Source of the DNA: Cryoendolithus antarcticus
Taxonomy: Eukaryota > Ascomycota > Dothideomycetes > Cladosporiales > Cladosporiaceae
Assembly: GCA_002077065.1 (NCBI GenBank)
Contig: NAJO01000018.1
Span: forward strand, 620,001 to 684,000
DNA: 64,000 nucleotides
Direction: 5' to 3'
Of this stretch, positions 59,640 through 64,000 are shown one piece after another. Both the position numbers and the translations under genes were made by a program. The notes under the pieces are model-generated. The model saw only the letters and a program-made list of their open reading frames with translations, did no database searches and was not told where the DNA came from. Every line of letters starts with the position of its first letter. Within the stretch, counting starts at the first letter, position 1.

Positions 59640-62457
59640 CTATCGCGGCACCGCCAAGTACCCAGGACTCTCTGCATGCTCCCATAACTCCCTTGCTTTA
59701 GCTGTAGCTTCGGCGTCGCTGAATCCATGCGTGCGTGTTTTCAGATGGATGCGTAGATCACCCTGACTAACGAAGGCCTTGACCTTGCATCCTGGGACTG
59801 GACATCGCGCCATTCTCGGTAGCTGAACGCGTTTCTGCGGCTGCTGCATGTCGTCGGAAGCTTGTGTGCTCGGAGAGTGCGTGCTCGGAGATGGTTGTTG
59901 CGGCACTGTCAGATCATGCGCGCGCTTGGTAGGGATCATCCGACACTGGCCACCGTGAAAATGAGATTCTGTGTTGCCCGAGATCTCACCGAGATCACTC
60001 TCTGCTGAGTCCAATTTCGACCCGGTCAAACTAGGCAGCGGCTGGAACACGGCGCCATCAGGGTCATCCTTGGCCGCCTTCGGATGCGCAAAAACGATCT
60101 TGGGAAATTTCGTGCTGCAGTTGTGCTTGACCTCAACCATGTACCGATCTTCGTTGGCGTAGCCGCAGCCTCTGGGACACTTGTACATCATGAAGCTAGG
60201 CTCATCCCTGCCAGCGCGGCGGTACAAGGCGAGGTCTTGCACACTCTGGTTCTGGGCCGCCCTCTTGATGATGTCAAACCCGGTGAAGAACTCGACAATC
60301 TGGTCTCCAGGCATGTGCAATACCTCGTGATCTAAGCCGTCTGCTGGTGCGATGTCTGGCTCATCCGTATCCGCAGCAGCGAGATCAACCTGGGAAAGAT
60401 CTGTTCGTGCAATGCTGGTTGTGAGGACTTGTTCGCAGATTGCGTCAATGTACGGCACAGGCACATCGGTGAGTGGCATACCGCTTCCGATGTTGTTGCT
60501 CATCAGAAAATCATTCGCGTCCTCTTCGCTCAGCGCAGCATTTGATTCGGACTCTTCCCAGTCTGTCGTTGCCTCTGAAGTTGCAGAAGCGAAGTCAGGT
60601 GCCGCCCAGCCCGTGGTGCTCCCAGTGAGTGTGTCGGCCGGTTTGGAGCCCTTCATTGCTGCTGCGAGCGCAAGGCTCGGTTCAGCGATATCAGGGCTCG
60701 GTCCAGTGCTTGACTGCAGTCCTTGAGCCAGGCCAAGATGCTCCCGAGGTGACAGCCCGGCCAGTTGCGATTCTCGAAGGGTGCTGAGAGCGTTCCCGCG
60801 AGCAGCAGTGTAACTCCGCTTTTTGCTCCAGTCGGGATGAAGGGCCTTCTGCTCGGCGGCTGCGCGTCTCTCCAACCAGCGACGCTCCCGCCCCGAGTCC
60901 GCAGTGTAGGGCTGTGCAGCAATGGGAGTGCGCTTGGTCAGGCCCTCGGCGTAGCTGAGCAAGTCTGGTGTGTTCGCACCCGGCGGGGCAGTTAACGATT
61001 TCGATGCTCGGGCGTTGAGCATCCCCGTAACGGCGATGTTTGCGTAGTGATCAGTCAGACCATTGCGCTCGCTGATATTGTTGTGGCCCAGAGCGATTGA
61101 TGCGGCATGTGATGTCCCGGCAGTCCACACGTTGCCAACCGCGACCAAGTCTTCAGCTACACCGCGCCGTAGAGCATGTCCACCGAGGCGTTGCAGAGCT
61201 CCAGCTGCAAGTCCCATCTGAGTAACGCGATCGCACAAATACATGCTAGTAGCGGGCTTAAGATCGGCACCGTCCCTCAGAATGTCGCGCTCTGTAAGAT
61301 GGAGTAACAGTGGCTGTCGAACTGCGGTAGGATTTACTACAATCCGTCGATCCCCACGAAGCGCTGCACGATCAAGAATCGACTGCAGCGAGCCCTGGAG
61401 TATCCCGCGGTGTTGATAGTGCACTAGAAGCCAGCACAGGGGGTCGAGAAGTGCATGTTTCGCCTGCAACGCAAGCATCTCATGGACCTTGGGCGGGCGT
61501 TTTTGATGCCTGTATCAAGTCGTCGTCAGTCCTTAAGCTTCAATATTACATCAACGACGTGTACATACTTGTTCCCCTTGAACCACTTAATCGTGATGCT
61601 GCCTCGAACATCAGTCCAATCGGGACTGAGCGTCTCACCAGCGACCCATAGCACAATATCCTCGACCAGTACGCAGTTTGAGCCGAATCCAGGCTCCTTG
61701 GCGACAGATGCGACATCACCACAACGAGCACCTGTCGAGCAGAGAATCGTGAAAATGAGAAGGTAGTGAACCAGACGGTCAGGTGAGCGCACACCTTGCT
61801 GGAGAGCTCCTGTCAGATAGCGGCGAAGGACAATGGCGGCACTTCGTAGAGGAAGGGAGCTGCGAAGTCGTTGGCCACGTTCAACACGGACTACACCCTC
61901 TTGGACTAGCCGACCGAACAAGTCATGAACCAGTCTTCGGTCTGCGTCAGACAAGTTTCAACCGGGATATTTGATCGTGAACCTCGATAGGAGAGCGACA
62001 AAACCAGTCTGTATAGTTGATAGCATGACAGGCTCGTGTTCCCCCGAGGCGTTGCGATCCTTACTCCGTAGCTGGGCAGCAAAAGTCCCGAGGACCAGGG
62101 TGAGGGTCTCTCCTGTGGGAGAATTGCTCGTGTCTCTGTGCACGTTGTCAGCGTGGTTTCCAACCCAGAACAGGTGGGAAAGGCTTACCTGCGAGCGTCG
62201 CCAGCCCCGTACGCCTTTACCATGATCGACTCATAACGGCGCCACCAGAGCTCCACCTCGCGGTTCCAGCCTGCACTAGCTCCATTGTCGTTGAATCGCT
62301 TGAAAAACTTTGCGGTCGCTGTCTTGTTCTCGACCCGAGCCTCATGGAGCACGTTCTCAGTCATCCACTGATTGCGAGCTGCGAACTTGGTGCGAGCTGC
62401 TTCATCCTGAGCGTCGAGTTCGGCATGATCGACAGCGTCACTCGAATTGAACGCCAT
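59640..62457 (-). pseudogene. Tyrosine recombinase resembling DUF3435/Starship captain, interrupted by TGA
   Basis: Exons 62457-62189, 62135-61569 and 61509-59640 (introns 53 and 59 nt) join in one frame of 901 codons plus stop. Catalytic-type residues: Arg227 in FTILCSTGARCGDV, His390-x2-Arg393 in GGHALRRGVAEDL, Gly-His at 420-421 in IALGHNN, and Tyr434 in TDHYAN. This is the R...HxxR...GH...Y order of tyrosine recombinases. Text such as ITIKWFKGNK and HALLDPLCWLL fits the DUF3435 type found in Starship captains. The C-terminal third carries C2H2-like fingers (C848-x4-C853-x13-H867-x5-H873). The only lesion is TGA at 61960-61958 (codon 149), between FTIKYPG and NLSDADRR, possibly CGA to TGA. 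A 21-nt intron would be needed to remove it, which is too short. Family assignment is by motif reading only. Confidence 0.7.
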
Positions 62458-62473
62458 CTCAGTTTTGATTGTA

Positions 62474-62633
62474 TCCGGTGAGTCGTGAGAGCAGGGTAGA
62501 GGGTGACCCGACAGTGAGAGACGAAGGTGGGCGGGGGTGTGTTCAGCACCAAGGATCGGTTATAGTCGTGTTCGGTGAATCGTGAAAGCAGGGCGGAGAG
62601 TAACCCAACAATGAGAAACGGAGGTGGGCGGGG
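62474..62633. repeat. Pair of 63-bp direct repeats 97 bp apart
   Basis: Copies at 62474-62536 and 62571-62633 share GCAGGG, GACCC/AACCC and GGTGGGCGGGG in the same order. They differ at about ten positions, all of them A/G or C/T. They lie just upstream of the recombinase start. Confidence 0.8.
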
Positions 62634-62636
62634 AGA

Positions 62637-62708
62637 GTCCAAGGGGAAGTGCGTGTCCAAGGGAAACTGCGCGTCCAAGGGAAACTGCGTGTCCAAGGGA
62701 AACTGCCT
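62637..62708. repeat. Four tandem copies of an 18-bp repeat
   Basis: Units GTCCAAGGGAAACTGCGT start at 62637, 62655, 62673 and 62691; the first has GGGGAAG for GGGAAAC. The tract lies in the upstream region of the recombinase, and read antisense it gives an artificial FPLD repeat. Confidence 0.9.
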
Positions 62709-62866
62709 GATGCAGCATGGTGCCTGCCGTCGGTCGACATCGCGACTTCCATAAGCTCAATGTGACCGGGTCAAATCCCGCCCGAAGGTTGTGCTGTACT
62801 CGCATCGTGATGAGCTGATCTCAGTCTTGACATCTTGTGCAGGGCATTTCTTGAGTGAGTAGATAC

Positions 62867-63170
62867 GGCGACCGCAGTCCCCAGCGTTGAGTGAGGTTTG
62901 AGTTGGTTTTGAGTGAATGTTCCATGGCGACCGCAGCCACCTACAAGGTGTTTTTTGTGTGAGCTAACATGGCAACCGCAGTCCCCATTCTTGGAATCAG
63001 TGCTCAGGCAATGCTGGGAGACCGGCGATACCTGCTACACATATGATATCTTCCGATGCATGTGAGGCGACCGCAGCCCTCAGTATTGTATGTGTATGCG
63101 CGTTCAGTCAATGCTGGGTGAGCGTAGAATCAATGTTGTGTGAGGGTTTAAATGGCCACTGTAGCAACCA
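62867..63170 (+). repeat. Spaced direct repeats of GGCGACCGCAGYCCC
   Basis: Copies occur near 62867, 62926, 62970 (GGCAACCGCAGTCCCCA) and 63066, with a weak one at 63153 (GGCCACTGTAGCAACCA). Between them CAATGCTGGGTGAG-like text recurs (62884, 63010, 63111, 63130). Together these look like a decayed tandem array with a unit of about 50-100 bp. Confidence 0.65.
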
Positions 63171-63720
63171 ACACCTACGTTATTCTCGTGAGATCATGTA
63201 GTTGAGGACGAGGTGTTTATTTTCCAACCGCTGCATTTTGATAAGTACGCGAATGACAGAAGAAGCGGAACACTTGAGAGCAATGGACTATCGCTACTGC
63301 TGGTATACACTGCGTCGCGTTGACATATCGATGTGCATGTTGCCTACGAGAGGTGCTACATGTAGATAAGACCACGCTCTCGTCGGCAGCCTATGTACAT
63401 TTGCGGCGCGGTATGTGATGGCAACTTCTCTCACAGTGGATTGCTGAGCGGTGCGCTTATTCTGTCACTCTCGTGACAATTCCAGCTCCCGTAAGTATGT
63501 CACGTGAATTTTAGGCAGATTTGACAGAAGTCGCAATTGGTAAAAGTGTGAACAGCTAAGTTGTGGGAAGCTAGGATCACGATTACTCGCTGAGACTGCA
63601 TTGTCGTGTTAGTTGCACGTATTGATGCAGAAGACAACGCCAACGGTAAAGCTACAAAGGTTCATTGCGTAGTCAACAACTCGAGTCCAATGAGTCCCTG
63701 AGTGATGTTTGTCGAAGTAA
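63171..63720. other. Intergenic between the repeats and the MFS gene
   Basis: No gene seen in about 550 bases. The text is slightly AT-richer than its surroundings. Confidence 0.4.
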
Positions 63721-63999
63721 TTACACTATACCCTCCTCCGTACTCTGAGTACTCGCCTTCGCCAGAGCGACACCAGCCTGCATGAAAGGTGAGCGCTCCC
63801 TGAACGTCCGACCCTTCCATACAAACACTACTGGCGCCATGCTCAACATAATGGCGAGGAATGCCAAGAGAGTACTTGCCCATTGCAGACCCAATCGTCC
63901 GTACATAGCGTTCGTGGCGAACGGCAGGAACGCAGCCGTGAGACTTTCCCCAGCTGCGCAAGCACTGACGGCCGACGCAGCGTAGCCTGACGCTGCGTA
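63721..63999 (-). CDS. C-terminal part of an MFS transporter (partial, runs off the window)
   Basis: The minus frame is open from the window edge to the stop at 63721. It reads as the last two transmembrane helices of a major-facilitator drug/H+ antiporter (DHA1-like): YAASGYAASAVSACAAGESL, then AAFLPFATNAMYGRLGLQWA, STLLAFLAIMLSMAPVVFVW and a short tail with RERSPF. In this family the phrase MY..LG..WASTLLAF is highly typical. The rest lies beyond base 64000. Its position beside the recombinase could mean it flanks, or is carried by, a mobile element, but no boundary is visible. Confidence 0.75.
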   Translation of the reverse strand, partial: YAASGYAASAVSACAAGESLTAAFLPFATNAMYGRLGLQWASTLLAFLAIMLSMAPVVFVWKGRTFRERSPFMQAGVALAKASTQSTEEGIV

Positions 64000-64000
64000 T

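Noticed and set aside
61940..61965. Tiny intron removing the TGA of the recombinase
   Set aside because: The only frame-preserving GT-AG pair leaves an intron of 21 nt, below the workable size. The longer candidate starting at GTTCAC breaks the frame.
17667..62457. Reassigned TGA codon in this organism
   Set aside because: TGA is the normal stop of intact genes such as SDO1 and RCM1, so the genetic code is standard.

Overview
The window looks like nuclear DNA of a filamentous ascomycete (Pezizomycotina, most likely a Dothideomycete; the order cannot be fixed from sequence alone). The genes are monocistronic, lie on both strands and carry short GT-AG introns, mostly 47-60 nt, with branch sites such as CTGAC or CTAAC. 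The gene set is typical of that group: carboxypeptidase Y, PAN3, SDO1, an NSUN5/Rcm1 methyltransferase, a UBX2-like ERAD factor, a sideroflexin and a Zn2Cys6 regulator.

Layout. 1-4.9 kb is gene-poor and holds relics: a degraded 96-bp tandem repeat with traces of a coding frame, and a broken DEAH-box helicase. 4.9-15.5 kb holds three genes: an intact divergent DEAH helicase, a CCCH/Zn2Cys6-like nuclear protein and a Cys-rich coiled-coil protein. Each has, on its 3' side and in the same orientation relative to the gene, an array of a shared GC-rich repeat (CCCCGGAGTNACTTCCGCGG core). 17.7-21.4 kb holds a PAP2 phosphatase with one in-frame TGA and a decayed APH-type phosphotransferase. 21.9-26.1 kb holds an 899-aa fungal protein and the sideroflexin. 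26.1-32.0 kb is a gene desert with tRNA-like relics. 32.0-50.1 kb is the housekeeping core: a small membrane-anchored protein, a 748-aa low-complexity protein, UBX2-like, PAN3, Rcm1, a small disordered protein, CPY and SDO1. 50.1-52.7 and 55.4-59.6 kb are empty, with a Zn2Cys6 regulator between them. 59.6-62.5 kb is a tyrosine recombinase resembling DUF3435/Starship captains, interrupted by one TGA and preceded by several families of tandem and direct repeats. The last 280 bases are the C-terminal end of an MFS transporter that continues beyond the window.

Functionally, PAN3 acts in mRNA deadenylation, SDO1 and Rcm1 in large-subunit ribosome biogenesis, UBX2-like and CPY in ER-associated and vacuolar proteolysis, and the sideroflexin in mitochondrial amino-acid transport. 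These are ordinary neighbours, not a pathway cluster. The unusual parts are the three genes sharing a 3' repeat array and the recombinase locus with its repeat-rich leader. All exon coordinates are read by eye from splice signals and reading frames; no alignment or database search was run.
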